A stretch of 41,736 bases of DNA from an uncultured Methanobrevibacter sp. (GTDB taxonomy: Archaea; Methanobacteriota; Methanobacteria; Methanobacteriales; Methanobacteriaceae), in contig ONSJ01000025.1 of assembly GCA_900320515.1 (NCBI GenBank), forward strand, positions 1-41,736. The letters are read 5' to 3'. Positions 1 through 11,000 of this stretch are shown in pieces. The notes below the pieces were generated by a model that saw only the letters and a program-made list of their open reading frames with translations, was not told the DNA's origin and made no database searches. The first letter of the stretch is position 1. Every line of letters begins with the position of its first letter. The translations under genes and the position numbers were made by a program.

Positions 1-1
1 T

Positions 2-64
2 CAAGGAAAATCCACATATTATTATGAATGGAAATGCTTTGACGAAAAAATAGGCATGGCCTAA
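2..64 (+). CDS. 3' end of an upstream gene, probably IS200/IS605-type tnpB (partial)
   Basis: An open frame enters from the left edge and runs 20 codons to a TAA at 62-64, ending in the residues DEKIGMA. The piece is too short to identify by its protein sequence. I suspect tnpB because the stop is followed at once by a hairpin and a GGTTCAA end, the arrangement seen at the right end of IS200/IS605 elements. TnpB is an RNA-guided nuclease of the RuvC fold encoded by these transposons. The alternative is an unrelated gene ending in a terminator hairpin, but no T-tract follows the hairpin, which argues against a terminator. Confidence 0.35.
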   Translation, partial: QGKSTYYYEWKCFDEKIGMA

Positions 65-98
65 GAATCTCCGGCTTCTACAAGCCGGAGAGGTTCAA
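65..98 (+). mobile_element. Probable right end of an IS200/IS605-family element (hairpin plus TCAA)
   Basis: A perfect 9-bp stem, CTCCGGCTT (69-77) and AAGCCGGAG (82-90), closes a 4-nt loop. It is preceded by AGAAT and followed by AGGTTCAA. IS200/IS605 elements end in subterminal hairpins with a nearby cleavage tetranucleotide, TCAA in IS608; here TCAA lies at 95-98. In TnpB systems this right end also forms the 3' part of the guide (omega/re) RNA, so the bases after 98 would be the guide. The stem is much more GC-rich than its surroundings. The call rests on structure and position; the left end lies outside the window. Confidence 0.5.
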
Positions 99-1015
99 TG
101 AGTAGAAAAAGAAAAATCGACAAACCGTTTGATTTTGGATATAATGTAATGTACAACGAATATCCAAAGGAATTACACAAGGTTTTAAATGTTCCGGGAA
201 TATTCAGAAGAAAGGCCAATGAGAAAGTATATTTCAAAGACGGCAGCATCGGTGAAATGGACAGTTCATATATCATAGATCCGGATTCAAAAACAATTTT
301 TGAACCTATGGTTGCAAATGGAGAACACCAATCAACCCCTGTTGGCAAAGACAAACTCAAAATGATAAGCAGGTATGGAATCCAGCAGATTCATGATGAG
401 AATCTTCCGCAATTCTCATATGTTGCTTCTCACATCAGCCGAGAAAAACATGAACAAATCTATTTCAGAAGTCCCACAGACATTATTAAACCATTTTTCC
501 TTGACCTTGGTGAAGAGAACATTGAGAAAAGGTTAAATAATGTTAAAAAAATAATTAATCAACAGGAAAACATCAGCAGCGAAGATGCATTAAATCTTGG
601 CATTATTGTGCTGTTTGCACCAAGGTGTAGGGCGAAGGAAATAACAAAAGATGTTTTAGGTTTGTATATTGCTATTTCAGACCGCATATCTCAAAAAATG
701 GAGTCCACATTATATTCTGTGTTGTATGCTATGGTTTATGCATTTTTTGAGGATGAAAATGAATATTGGGGGGTTATTAATATGTTAAAAGATAATACAA
801 GTCAAGAATCAGTAGAAAAATTTGAATCAGTTGAAATATTCAAAAATAAAGTTTCAGAACTTGAAAAGGTTAATGCTTCTGCTAATGGTAAGATTGCTGA
901 CCTTGAGAGGGCTAATGCTTCTGCTAATGGTAAGATTAGTGACCTTGAGAGGGCTAATGCAGATCTTGAAGCTGAAATTAAATATTTGAAATCACAAGTC
1001 AATAACGCTAAATAA
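98..1015 (+). CDS. Hypothetical protein, possibly Rpn/PD-(D/E)XK-related, with C-terminal coiled-coil repeats
   Basis: A 305-aa soluble protein. Residues 1-230 look globular; an EHQST motif near residue 75 recalls the E-x-Q active-site strand of PD-(D/E)XK recombination-promoting (Rpn) nucleases, but the match is weak. Residues 240-305 are a charged coiled coil containing two copies of a 14-residue unit (NASANGKI-DLERA type). The ATG at 98 uses the last A of the presumed insertion-sequence end, and GGAGAGG from the hairpin sits where a ribosome-binding site would be. The native gene may therefore start here, or it may have been longer and been cut by the insertion. Expression might come from the upstream element. 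No function can be assigned. Confidence 0.7.
   Translation: MSRKRKIDKPFDFGYNVMYNEYPKELHKVLNVPGIFRRKANEKVYFKDGSIGEMDSSYIIDPDSKTIFEPMVANGEHQSTPVGKDKLKMISRYGIQQIHDENLPQFSYVASHISREKHEQIYFRSPTDIIKPFFLDLGEENIEKRLNNVKKIINQQENISSEDALNLGIIVLFAPRCRAKEITKDVLGLYIAISDRISQKMESTLYSVLYAMVYAFFEDENEYWGVINMLKDNTSQESVEKFESVEIFKNKVSELEKVNASANGKIADLERANASANGKISDLERANADLEAEIKYLKSQVNNAK
869..952 (+). repeat. Two tandem copies of a 42-bp in-frame repeat
   Basis: Copies at 869-910 and 911-952 differ by only a few bases, and a partial third copy starts at 953. The unit encodes 14 residues, two heptads, so each copy lengthens the coiled coil without shifting the frame. Confidence 0.85.
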
Positions 1016-1038
1016 GGGTTATCAAATCCTTATTTTTT
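1011..1038 (+). terminator. Hairpin terminator overlapping the stop codon of the 98-1015 gene
   Basis: AATAAGG (1011-1017) pairs with CCTTATT (1028-1034) around a 10-nt loop, followed by a T-rich run. The TAA stop (1013-1015) lies inside the left arm. Confidence 0.6.
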
Positions 1039-1374
1039 AAATTTTTAACTTAAAATTAGTGTTCCCTCAGTTCATATGTTTTCACCATTAAATCTTTCTT
1101 TTTTTCAAATCGGTATTATAACAACCGATTATGCAACGCCCAAAATTATTTAAATTTTTAAATCATATCGAATCCTTCATATGGCTTTTGACAAATCTTA
1201 TAATAGTTTAATCAACTTAATTTTATATTTTGCTGTTAGTTTTGCTTTTTGATTGAAAACAAATAGATTTAAGCAAGTTTTTAAAATCGATTTAATGCGC
1301 CTACAAAAAACTTTAATAACAATTTAATTCATAAAATATAATATTATTGTAAAAAAATACATGCGGGTGGAAAC
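1039..1374 (+). other. Intergenic region with a 7-bp inverted repeat and the promoter of the next gene
   Basis: This stretch is AT-rich and I see no gene in it. AATCGGT (1108-1114) and ACCGATT (1124-1130) form an inverted repeat with a 9-nt loop and no T-tract, possibly an operator. A TATA-like AAATATAATA (1334-1343) would place the transcript start near 1362. GGGTGG at 1365-1370 is the ribosome-binding site that supports the TTG start at 1375. Confidence 0.4.
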
Positions 1375-2307
1375 TTGGAAAAACCACAATTGATTAATTT
1401 TATAGCGAAAGTAATGGAGGACTCAGGTTTTAAGGTCTATAAGAACTTTAAAACCTCGCAAAAAGTCATTGACATATATGCTATTCTACCCACAACTATT
1501 GGGGACTTTGGGGTAGTTGTAGCATGTCTGAATTATGATAAAGAGGTTCAGGTTGGCGTTGATGTCCTGAGGGAAATGGAGGAAGTGCAGGCAAGCCTCA
1601 AGGCTTCCAAAGTGACTATCGTAACTTCATCATATTTCTCAGATCAGGCCAAAAACTATGCAATCAGGAAAAACATCAAATTGGTTGACAGAAACAATTT
1701 GCTTGAATTGGCCAAAAAATATCAGGACCGGACCAATCAGACAACACTTGACAACACGGTCTATGATGGAGGGGCATCTGCTTATATTGAAGAGGAATAT
1801 CCCGAATACAATTATGACGCTTCTGACATGGAATACATCATGAATCGAAGGGATGCTCATCCTAATGTCTATAAGAACACCTTGTATAGGCATATTGATG
1901 AGCCGCATGCCAGAGGATTTTCTTCACTTTTAAACAGGGGCCGCCAGCAAAGAAACACAGGCAGCCTAAGCCCTTATTCCCAGCAGACAAATCTGTACAA
2001 TTATGATACAAGGGCGGGTTCTCTTGCATCAGGCTCTTCAGGTATCGGTTCACTTATATTCAGAATCATAAGCAATCCTATCGGACTGGTTCTTGTGGTG
2101 GTGATTGTTTCCTATCTGGTATCATTCATTGCCGGCAATCTGCTTAAGATGAATTCCGGTACGGCCGGACTGATAGAAATGTTTGTTGCTCTGGCACTGT
2201 CCTACGGATTGTCATTCTACACCGACAGGAATGCCGACTTTATCGTAAAAGGAACATTCATATTCTTCATTTCATTGATTATATTGATAATCCTAATCTT
2301 CGTATAA
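1375..2307 (+). CDS. Membrane-anchored Mrr-like (restriction endonuclease fold) protein, probably catalytically degenerate
   Basis: A 310-aa protein with a TTG start supported by GGGTGG four bases upstream. Residues 1-120 resemble the Mrr/PD-(D/E)XK fold: a strand with VIDIYA, then a VVVACLNYD strand, then a helix and the VTIVTSSYFSDQAKNYA segment typical of Mrr-family proteins. Active members usually carry an E-x-K-type motif on the second strand; here it reads ACLNYD, so nuclease activity is doubtful. Residues 125-225 form a polar, Tyr/Asn/Arg-rich linker. Three hydrophobic segments follow at about 228-255, 262-282 and 288-310. The protein is therefore likely anchored in the membrane with its N-domain in the cytoplasm. 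The family is widespread; its role here is unknown. Confidence 0.7.
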   Translation: MEKPQLINFIAKVMEDSGFKVYKNFKTSQKVIDIYAILPTTIGDFGVVVACLNYDKEVQVGVDVLREMEEVQASLKASKVTIVTSSYFSDQAKNYAIRKNIKLVDRNNLLELAKKYQDRTNQTTLDNTVYDGGASAYIEEEYPEYNYDASDMEYIMNRRDAHPNVYKNTLYRHIDEPHARGFSSLLNRGRQQRNTGSLSPYSQQTNLYNYDTRAGSLASGSSGIGSLIFRIISNPIGLVLVVVIVSYLVSFIAGNLLKMNSGTAGLIEMFVALALSYGLSFYTDRNADFIVKGTFIFFISLIILIILIFV

Positions 2308-2334
2308 TTGGGATTGTGGTTTTCGGTGATGGGA

Positions 2335-3393
2335 TTAGGTCTCATCGCTGCCCGTATTTTTTTTGTAAAACGACATTATAATGTAGATTAATCCAATAAG
2401 GTATAAAAACCAGATCATTATGTCTGTTGGACCTGTTTCTATCCAGATTATTGTATGTGTCAGGATGAATGCGTATATTCCGATACCGGCACCATTTTTA
2501 ATTTTATGAATCGCTCCCAGAAACGCTCCCATAAAAAGCATTTGGATTGTCAGACCTATGTATCCGAAATCAAGCATCACAGGACCGAAGAGGGTTGATG
2601 TCAGACAGACATTGTAGTGAAGGACATATTCTCCGATGAAAGTTCTCGGGCTTCCGGATGAGAATATCATCGCCAGTATCTTTCCTCCTGTTGTGCCTGC
2701 AAGGGGCAGAATCCTTTCAAAGACTTCCAGTGTGAATGCTGCACGATAAAATATGAGTTCCAGTGGGTTGAGCGTCCAGTGCTGATTTGAAATGGACTGG
2801 GAAGCGATGTATCCAACGGCAATCAGGCCGGCAACGATTATTGCGATAAACACAATTCCAAATTTCCTGGAAATCTTGTCCAGATAGTATAATGTGATGA
2901 ATGAGCTTCCTAAAATCCCCAGAACGGAGGTTCTGTATCCGTTAAGGCCGAATATCAATGCGCCTATTATTATTAAAATCAGATATTTCCTGTCATAGTA
3001 TTTGGCAAGCAAAAGATTGATTGTTATCAAAAACAAGGGATAGGCAACTCTCCAGATGTTTGTGGTTGCATTTGCCTTGAGAGTTGAATTGAATAGTGGG
3101 ATTCCTCCTAAAAGCACCAGATTCAGGCTTTGAAGGATTAAGGCTATTATTGCCAGTGTCAAAAGCAGCTTTTCACTTAAATAGTTGGTCTCGCCTGTTT
3201 CGATATTTGCCTTATATTTAACGGTCAAATATCCAACGGCAAAGACGATGCATGCAAATATGACTGTTAAAATCACTTCTGCATCAAGAGGATCTTCAAA
3301 TCTGTAGTTGAATGATCCCACATAGCCCATTGCAAGAAATGCAAGTATTGCGATAACTACAATTAGCGGATTGAAAAAGTCGTATTTTCTCAT
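2335..3393 (-). CDS. Wzy-like oligosaccharide repeat unit / O-antigen polymerase family membrane protein
   Basis: A 352-aa integral membrane protein with about ten hydrophobic segments. After the third segment it has LLGGIPLFN, a motif typical of the oligosaccharide repeat-unit polymerase family, and the FGLNGYRTS segment in the middle also fits archaeal Wzy-like proteins (PF01901 type). Such enzymes join lipid-linked oligosaccharide units on the outer face of the membrane. It starts one base after the stop of the upstream cfbB-like gene, and the last codons of that gene (GGAGAT) provide the ribosome-binding site, so the two are probably co-transcribed although their functions are unrelated. 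A flippase gene near 37.9 kb could act in the same pathway. No acceptor or sugar can be inferred. Confidence 0.75.
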   Translation of the reverse strand: MRKYDFFNPLIVVIAILAFLAMGYVGSFNYRFEDPLDAEVILTVIFACIVFAVGYLTVKYKANIETGETNYLSEKLLLTLAIIALILQSLNLVLLGGIPLFNSTLKANATTNIWRVAYPLFLITINLLLAKYYDRKYLILIIIGALIFGLNGYRTSVLGILGSSFITLYYLDKISRKFGIVFIAIIVAGLIAVGYIASQSISNQHWTLNPLELIFYRAAFTLEVFERILPLAGTTGGKILAMIFSSGSPRTFIGEYVLHYNVCLTSTLFGPVMLDFGYIGLTIQMLFMGAFLGAIHKIKNGAGIGIYAFILTHTIIWIETGPTDIMIWFLYLIGLIYIIMSFYKKNTGSDET

Positions 3394-3394
3394 T

Positions 3395-4744
3395 TTAATC
3401 TCCTAGCTCCCTTGCTGAGATGCACAGGTTTCCTGCAAAGTCAGGCATGGCAGCAACATGGGTGTGGACATAGCTTGCCAGGGTGTTTTTCTCCATGAAG
3501 CCGTCCTGAAGCTCGTATGAGCCTTTTCCTCTTGTTATCCTGAATGCCAACGGATTTTTCAGGTCGTTGACGATGACCTTTGAGTAGTGGAATTCATGGC
3601 CGTGGAAAGTTTCGCCCTTTTTGGAGATGATGTTGTCCTCCTGCACCTCCGCTATTGTGTATTTCAGCGCCTGAACTCTATCTGTTAAAACGGCCTTGTA
3701 CGGGTATATGTCAACCACCTTATCGTCATGAATGGAGTTCATCAGATACATCAGCCCTCCGCATTCGGCAAAGATGGACCTTGACTCATTGTGGAACTGC
3801 TTGATGTCCCTTAACATTTGAAGATTGGCTGACAGTTCCTTTGAGAAAAGTTCAGGATATCCTCCGCCGATATAGAGTCCGTCAACATCCGGCAGGCTTT
3901 CGTCATTAAGCGGCGAGAAATACTCTATTTTTGCATTGTTTGCTTCCAAAGCTTCGATGTTTTCCTTGTAGTAGAAATTGAAGACCTCATCATATGCAAC
4001 ACCGATTTTAACGGGTTGCTTGTTCAGCCTGTTCCAGATCGGAATGGTTTTGGAAGTGATTTTTGGCGCTGATTTGGCGATTTCCACCAATCTGTCCAAA
4101 TCGATTGATTCCTTGATTGTCTTTGACCAGATGTCAATGAATCTGATTGAGGTTTCCCTTTCACGTGCGGGAACAAGTCCTAAATGCCTCTGCTCTATTG
4201 AAATGCTCTCGTCACGGATGATTCCTCCGATGACTTCGGTTTTGGTAATCTCTTCAATCGACCTTTTGGTTTTCTCATAATGGGTCTGGTTTTTTACCTT
4301 GTTCAGGATGACTCCTGCAATGTTGATTTCAGGATCAAGTGCCTTGAAGCCCAGCACCAGTGCCGCTGCACTTTTGACAAGGCTTCTTGAGTTGATGATT
4401 AAGATTACAGGAGCCTTCAGGGATTTTGCCACTGAAGCTGTGCTTCCAATATCGTTTATGGAATCGATTCCCTCATACAGTCCTCTAACGCCTTCAATAA
4501 CGGCAATGTCTTTTCCTTCCATTCCCTTTAAAAAGGAGTCCCTGACCTGGCCTTCCTTCATGAAAAAGGAATCAAGGTTTCTTGAGGTGTTTCCGGTCGC
4601 CAACGTGTGGTAAGATGGGTCAATGTAGTCCGGTCCAACCTTAAACGGCTGGACATTGTATTTTTCGCTTAGAGCCTTCATTATTCCTGTGGCGATTGTG
4701 GTCTTTCCGACCGCACTTCCGGTTCCTGCTAGAATTATTCTCAT
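3395..4744 (-). CDS. cfbB: Cobyrinate / Ni-sirohydrochlorin a,c-diamide synthase
   Basis: A 449-aa enzyme of the CobB/CbiA family. The P-loop [10 protein letters not shown] (residues 7-16) and the following [12 protein letters not shown] belong to the dethiobiotin-synthetase-like ATP domain. The C-terminal class I glutaminase-like domain has the nucleophile in FAECGGLMY (Cys near 326), HGHEFHYS, and a terminal YVHTH. The enzyme amidates the a and c acetate side chains using glutamine and ATP. In methanogens this family makes Ni-sirohydrochlorin a,c-diamide for coenzyme F430 (CfbB) and can also act on cobyrinate for cobamides; sequence alone does not separate these, and cbiA is the alternative name. 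Full length for the family. A TATA-like element 22-28 bp before the ATG and no ribosome-binding site suggest a leaderless mRNA. Confidence 0.9.
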   Translation of the reverse strand: MRIILAGTGSAVGKTTIATGIMKALSEKYNVQPFKVGPDYIDPSYHTLATGNTSRNLDSFFMKEGQVRDSFLKGMEGKDIAVIEGVRGLYEGIDSINDIGSTASVAKSLKAPVILIINSRSLVKSAAALVLGFKALDPEINIAGVILNKVKNQTHYEKTKRSIEEITKTEVIGGIIRDESISIEQRHLGLVPARERETSIRFIDIWSKTIKESIDLDRLVEIAKSAPKITSKTIPIWNRLNKQPVKIGVAYDEVFNFYYKENIEALEANNAKIEYFSPLNDESLPDVDGLYIGGGYPELFSKELSANLQMLRDIKQFHNESRSIFAECGGLMYLMNSIHDDKVVDIYPYKAVLTDRVQALKYTIAEVQEDNIISKKGETFHGHEFHYSKVIVNDLKNPLAFRITRGKGSYELQDGFMEKNTLASYVHTHVAAMPDFAGNLCISARELGD

Positions 4745-4761
4745 GTTAATATTATTTATTT

Positions 4762-4774
4762 GGTATATTTTATT
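4762..4774 (-). promoter_or_regulatory. Putative TATA box of the cfbB-like gene (leaderless arrangement)
   Basis: On the minus strand AATAAAATATACC is centred about 24-26 bp upstream of the ATG at 4744. This would place the transcript start at or next to the start codon. No purine-rich ribosome-binding site precedes the ATG. Confidence 0.4.
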
Positions 4775-4949
4775 AACTTATTGGATTTTGAAAAATCATG
4801 CTGATTTTTTGGGCAATTTTCATTTTTTGTGTTTTTTCTACTATTGTGGGGGCGGCTGTAATTTTTTATCTTAATTTTATATTTTATTTTTTTTAGCCAT
4901 TTTCTGAATCTAATTTTTAGCATATTTTATTTTGATGCAATTTCGAATG

Positions 4950-4988
4950 ATGTAAATAATATATTACATAGTAGTATTTTATTTACAT
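4950..4988. promoter_or_regulatory. Inverted repeat upstream of the giant adhesin gene
   Basis: ATGTAAATAA (4950-4959) and TTATTTACAT (4979-4988) are perfect 10-bp arms around a 19-bp spacer, ending 22 bp before the TATA box at 5011. The position suits an activator site or operator. AT-richness raises the chance of coincidence, though ten matching pairs is notable. The rest of 4775-5010 holds nothing I recognise. Confidence 0.4.
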
Positions 4989-5010
4989 ATATTAAAAATT
5001 ATTGAATGAT

Positions 5011-5085
5011 TTTATATATTATGTGCAACTTAAATATAAACGATTAATCTAATAAATCATTTTTTAGGTTAAATCAAATGAGGTC
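5011..5085 (+). promoter_or_regulatory. Promoter and leader of the giant adhesin-like gene
   Basis: The TATA box TTTATATATT (5011-5020) predicts a start near 5041. GATTAATCTAA (5042-5052) begins 31 bp after the TATA start, exactly as in the promoter of the next adhesin gene. TTTAGGTTAAATC (5063-5075) can pair with it as a leader hairpin. The ribosome-binding site GAGGTC is at 5080-5085. Confidence 0.6.
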
Positions 5086-5093
5086 ATAAAAAA

Positions 5094-8000
5094 ATGAAGA
5101 AATCGAAACTTTCAATATTATTGCTATTTTTAGTAATGATATTAGCAATCTCTGCTGTTTCAGCAGCAGACACAAACGATACTTCAGACTCAAACTTACA
5201 ATCTGTCGATGAAGCTCCTGTTGATAAGGTGGCTTCAGCTGACGTTGATAAACTTTCATCAACGGACAGCAACGATGTATTGAGTACTGGAGGAGGTAAT
5301 TTCACCGATCTTCAAAATTCAATTAACAATCCTGGCCCATCTAAGATGATTACATTAAATTCTAATTATACTAGAGTTGGCGACGAAGGAGTAATTGAAG
5401 TTCGAGACACTATTTCCATCATCGGTAATGGATATACCATCGATGGAAGTAATAATGGTGGAATTTTTAAAGTATATCAAGGTGGTTTTTTATTTTTACA
5501 GAATGTCATCTTGATTAATGGTAACTCAGAAAATGGTGGAGCTATTTATAACGATGGAACTGTTGTTATTCAAAATTCTAAATTCTTTAATAACGACGCT
5601 ACTTTAGGAGGAGCTATTTATAACAATGCGTTCCTTACTATAACTGAGTCTACTTTTATAAATGGTTCTGTTTATAATAACGGTAATTTGTCATTATCTA
5701 GAAACATTTTTGATGAACCTATCGTAACTACTGCCGATGGTGCAATTACCTCCACTATTGCAGTAACTGTTTTAGATGATGATGTAATGATGGTTAAGGA
5801 TGAAAGTGTTACACTCGATGCCATAATTACTGATGACAATGGCAATTTTATTAATCAACTTGGTGATTCATTTAAATTCACTGTTGATGGTGTAGAAGCG
5901 GGTGCTGCAGTATACAATTATCAACTTAAAAAGTATCAAGCATTGTATACTCTTACTCAACCGGGTGTATATACTGTAAATGTCACTTATGCCGCTGGAA
6001 ATAATTTAGTTATTTCCTCCAAAGAAAAAAATCTTATTAATTACAGAGGTACATATACTGACTTACAAGAGAGGATTGCTACTGCTACTACTACTGCTTT
6101 AGTATTGCCTTATGACATTACTTATAATGATGCAGTTGATGCTGATAGCTTCCCTGGAGGTATGGTAATTGATAAAGCAATCAATATTATTGGTAATGGA
6201 TTCACTGTTAGTGGTAATAATGCTTGCCGCATATTCAATGTCACTGCTGATAATGTAGCTTTAACTTATATTGCCTTAACTAATGGTAAGGCTACTGATG
6301 GTGGTGCTGTTTATGTTGATAATGGTGGCGAATTAACAGTAACTGAATCAACATTCACTAACAACAGTGCTACTAATGGTGCTGCTATATATGTTGATGG
6401 TAACTTAATTGTTAATGATGTTACACTTAATGATGATGATGCAGTTTATATTGGTACTTCAGGCAATGCTGAAATTTCAAATTCACTTTTCAGAAGTGAT
6501 AAACTTTATGCTATTAACAACTATGGAACTCTTGCATTAGCAGGAAATAAAGTTAAAGCTATTTCCAATTATGGAACAATCACTTCAACCGTTAAAGCAG
6601 TTGTTTTAGAAGGTCCAAATACTGTATTTGCAGAAAGTCCTAATGTTAAATTATATGCTAATATAACTGATGATAATAATAATCCGATTTATCAGTCTGG
6701 ATTCAATTTTGTTATCAATAATAATGTAAATATACCTGCAAACTTTAATGAAGCTACTCTGTTATATGAAGCTGACTACACACTCCCGTCTTTCGGTTAT
6801 TATGATGTTAACATGACTGGAACTGGAGCTCAAATTATTAATGGTACAATAGCTTATATTGCAGGTACTTTCACTGAATTACAATTATTAATCAATAATA
6901 CAAGTGCTGGTGGAACTTTAGAATTACCACATGACTTTACTTATGATGCTACATTTGATGGTGCTAATTTCCCTGATGGTGTTATTATTAATAAATCAAT
7001 CATTATTGAAGGAAATGGATACACAATCAGTGGTAATAATAAAAATGTTATTTTATATGCTGAGTCAGGTAAGGTTGTTATAAATAACGTTACTATTGCA
7101 AACGGTTACAGTAATTCTGGTTACAGTGCAGTCTTTACTCAAACCGACTTCACTATTGCTAACTCAACTGTTGTAAACAATACTGATGTTAATAATGCTG
7201 CTAACGGTGCTATTTCAGCTGTTGGATTGGTTTCAGATATAGTATTTAACGTATTCAATACTGTCTTTGAAAAAAACACTGTTGACAATGCTGGTGCGGC
7301 TGTTACTGTAGTTGGTGTAAACAATAAGGTAACTTATAATATTTATGATTCATTCTTCATAAACAATGTTGCATCCATTGATGTGCCTGTCCATAATCAG
7401 GCTGTTTCTGGTGGAGCAATATTCAGTTTATTTAACACAGTTGGTTTTATTAACAACACTCAATTCATAGGAAACAAAGCTAAAGGACAAGATGAATCCT
7501 TCCCTAATGGTGGAGCTATCAAAGTCCAATTTGGTGGAACTTTAACTGTTGCTAATTCTACATTTGAAGCAAATGAAGCTTCTCGTAATGGAGGCGCTAT
7601 TTCTATTCAATCCAACACTGGAATTTTAACTAGTGTTATTATTGATACTTGTACATTCACAGGCAATTCCGCACCAAAAGGTGCAGCTGTTGTAAGTTCA
7701 CATAATTCCGGTTCAGGATCTGTAACTATCATTAACTCCAACTTCAATGAAGATAATGCAGTTTATCTTGATGCTCACACTGATGCTTCAATTTCATCTT
7801 CAGTGTTCACAAGTGATGAAGTTAATGCAATTACCAATTTAGGAAACCTTGAATTATCAGGCAACACAGTAAAATCTATTTTAAATAATGGAACAATTAC
7901 TTCTCAAGTTAATGCTATTGTTTTAGACAATAAAACATACGAAACTAAAGAAGCTAATTATACATTAAATGCTACCTTAACTGATGATAACGGTAACTTA

Positions 8001-11000
8001 ATTAATGATGCACGTGTTAAATTTGTTGTAAATGGTGTAACTGCTCCTAATAATTCCACTTATGATGAAACAACTGGAGTATACACATATGCAGATTATC
8101 CAATAACTATAGATTATCCTAAGTATACTGTAAGTGTATCTCTTGATAGTGCACCTAATTTAGTAGTTAAAACAGGTATCGTTAAAAATCTTAGAGTCGG
8201 TACTTTCACAGACTTAAAAGCAAAATTGGATGCTACTACTGCTGATACTTTTGTATTGCCTTACGATTTCACATACAGTACAGAAATTGATGGAGATTTA
8301 AAAGTCATTGTCTTAAACAAAACAATAGATGGTAAAGGATACACTATTAGTGGTAATAACATAGCTGACATATTCATCGTTAATGCTGATGTGGCCATTA
8401 AAAATACAGTATTTGCTGATGTTAAATCATTTGCCGTATACAATAATGCTGCGATAACATTAACAAACAACACAATCAGTAAAGATAAAGCTTTAATCAT
8501 TAACAATGGTACTATTTCCAATGCTGTTGTTAATGTAATGGATGGTAAAACTCTTAACATTAAATTTAATCAAAAAGTAACCTTAAATGCTACATTTAAA
8601 GATGACAAAGGCAACTTGATTAAGGATGATAGATTTGCATTCAGCATAACTAATGTTGCTTCTCCAATCACAGCTACTTATAAAAATGGTTTATACACTG
8701 CTGAATACACTGCAGATAAAGTAGAAACCAAAACTGTAGATGTTGCTAATATTGGTGTTGCTGCACAAGTTAAAGGTACACTTATTATCTCAAGAGCAAA
8801 TGTTGTAATCATAATTACAGCTAATGACACTATTGAGAGAAAACAAAAAGAATCTATCAATGTTACATTAAAAGATGAATTTGGTAATTTATTAGACGGC
8901 AAAGAGTTAGATATCATAATTACAAATAGTGCTGGTATTGTAGTCAGAGAATTTACTTCTACTACCAATGATGATGGTGAATGGTTAGAGGAAGTTGCTG
9001 GTTTAGGAATTGATAATTATACAATCACTGTTATTTTCCAACGTACTGATGAATTCAACTTAAAAACAGCAAGCATGGCATTTAAAGTTGTTCAGTTAAA
9101 TATTACTAACTCCTTCACAGAATTACAAGAGCTCATACAGGCTAATGAAGGAACTGGAAATGTTTTAGTATTACCACACAACTTCAAATATAGTGACTAT
9201 GTGGATGAGGATTTCTATCCTGAAGGTGTACTGATCACTAAAGACATCACTATTGACGGTAATGGAGCAACTATTGATGCTGACAACGTATACAGAATAT
9301 TAAATATTGCTGACGGCGTAAATGTAAATATTAAAAACGTTACTTTCATCAATGGTAATGCAACTGTAGGTGCTGCAATCTTAACCAATGCTGACAGTCT
9401 TGCTATTGATTCATGTAACTTCATCAACTGTACTTCTACTGATGGTGGAGCAATTTATATTAACGGCACTAATGTAAATGTTACTGGAGAAAGCCTATTT
9501 AAAGACAACACCGCTGATATGGGTGGTGCTATATTTGTTGCTGTTGGTGGAAACTTAACAGTTATCGGTGCCGAATTCGACAACAACACTGCTCATGCTG
9601 GTGGTGCTATATTTGTTGGTGACGGTGCAATCTTAACTCTCACCGGTTCTGAATTCAAAAATAATGTCGATAACCGTAATACCTCTATCGGTAACTTCGG
9701 AACTCTTGCATTAGATTCCAATACTGTAGATAACACTATTTACAATAACGGAATAATTACCACTCCGGTTTACTCAACTGTTTTAGGAAATACTACATAT
9801 CAAATTGAAAATCCTAGTGTTGAGCTTACTGCTGATTTAGTGGATGATAATAATAATAAGATTTATGATCCTGAATTCAGATTTGTCGTAAATGGCTTAA
9901 CTGTTGAGGTTAAACCTGATTACAATCCAACAACCGGAATATATAATGTAACCTATGATATTACTCCTACAGTACTTTATTATCTTGTAAATGTTACCAG
10001 TGCAAAAGAAGAGAAATTACTCACTAAAACCAGTATTCTCAGAAACGTTACTGGTACTTTCACTGACTTACAAAGATTAATCAATAAAACAAGTGCTGGC
10101 GGAACTTTAGAATTGCCATACGACTTTGCATACATTGCTTCAATTGATGGCGACAGATTCCCTGAAGGTGTTGTAATTAACAAGGCAATTACTATTGATG
10201 GTAAAGGACATACTATCAGCGGTAGTAATTCCAACAGAATATTTAGAATTACTGCAGCCACTACCTTAAACAACATCTCTTTAGTTGAAGGTAATGCTGC
10301 TGAATTTGGTGGTGCAATTTATGCTACTGCTAATTTAAATGTAAATAATTCAGTATTCGACAACAACACCGCTGCTGTTGGTGGAGCAATTAGGGTTCTA
10401 GCAAGCACTGCTGATTTAACCTTAAACATTAATAATGTTAATTTCACTAACAATAAGGTTGACAATGCAGGTGGAGCTGTTGCTATTGTAAGTGCAGATT
10501 CACATGATGTAACTTATAATATTTATAATTCATTATTCGAAAACAATGTTGCTATCGCTGCTGATGGTGGAGCTATATACAGCTATGGTGATACTCAAGG
10601 TTTAATAAACAACACCATCTTCAGAGGAAATAAGGCTGAAACAGGTGATGCTGCTGACGGTGGAGCTATTAAAATCCAATTTGGCGGAACCTTAAGAGTT
10701 GCAAATTCAACATTTGAGAATAATGTAGCTAACCTTGGTGGTGGAGCTATTAGTATTCAGGCTGATGATGATCAAGATTCAACTCAATTAGTCGTTGAAA
10801 AATGTATTTTCACTAATAATGATGCATATTACGGTTCTGCTATAGCAAGTACCAGATCAGATTTGGATAATGTATATGTAACTATCACTGATTCCAACTT
10901 CGATGAGGTTAATGCAGTTTTCCTTGGTGCTCGCACTACTGGTACAATTTCAAATTCAATATTCACAAGTGCTGATGCTTATGCAATTTACAACTTAGGA

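Noticed and set aside
65..98. Hairpin at 69-90 as a transcription terminator of the upstream gene
   Set aside because: Other terminators in the window are followed by T-tracts; here AGGTTCAATG follows, which fits an insertion-sequence end better.
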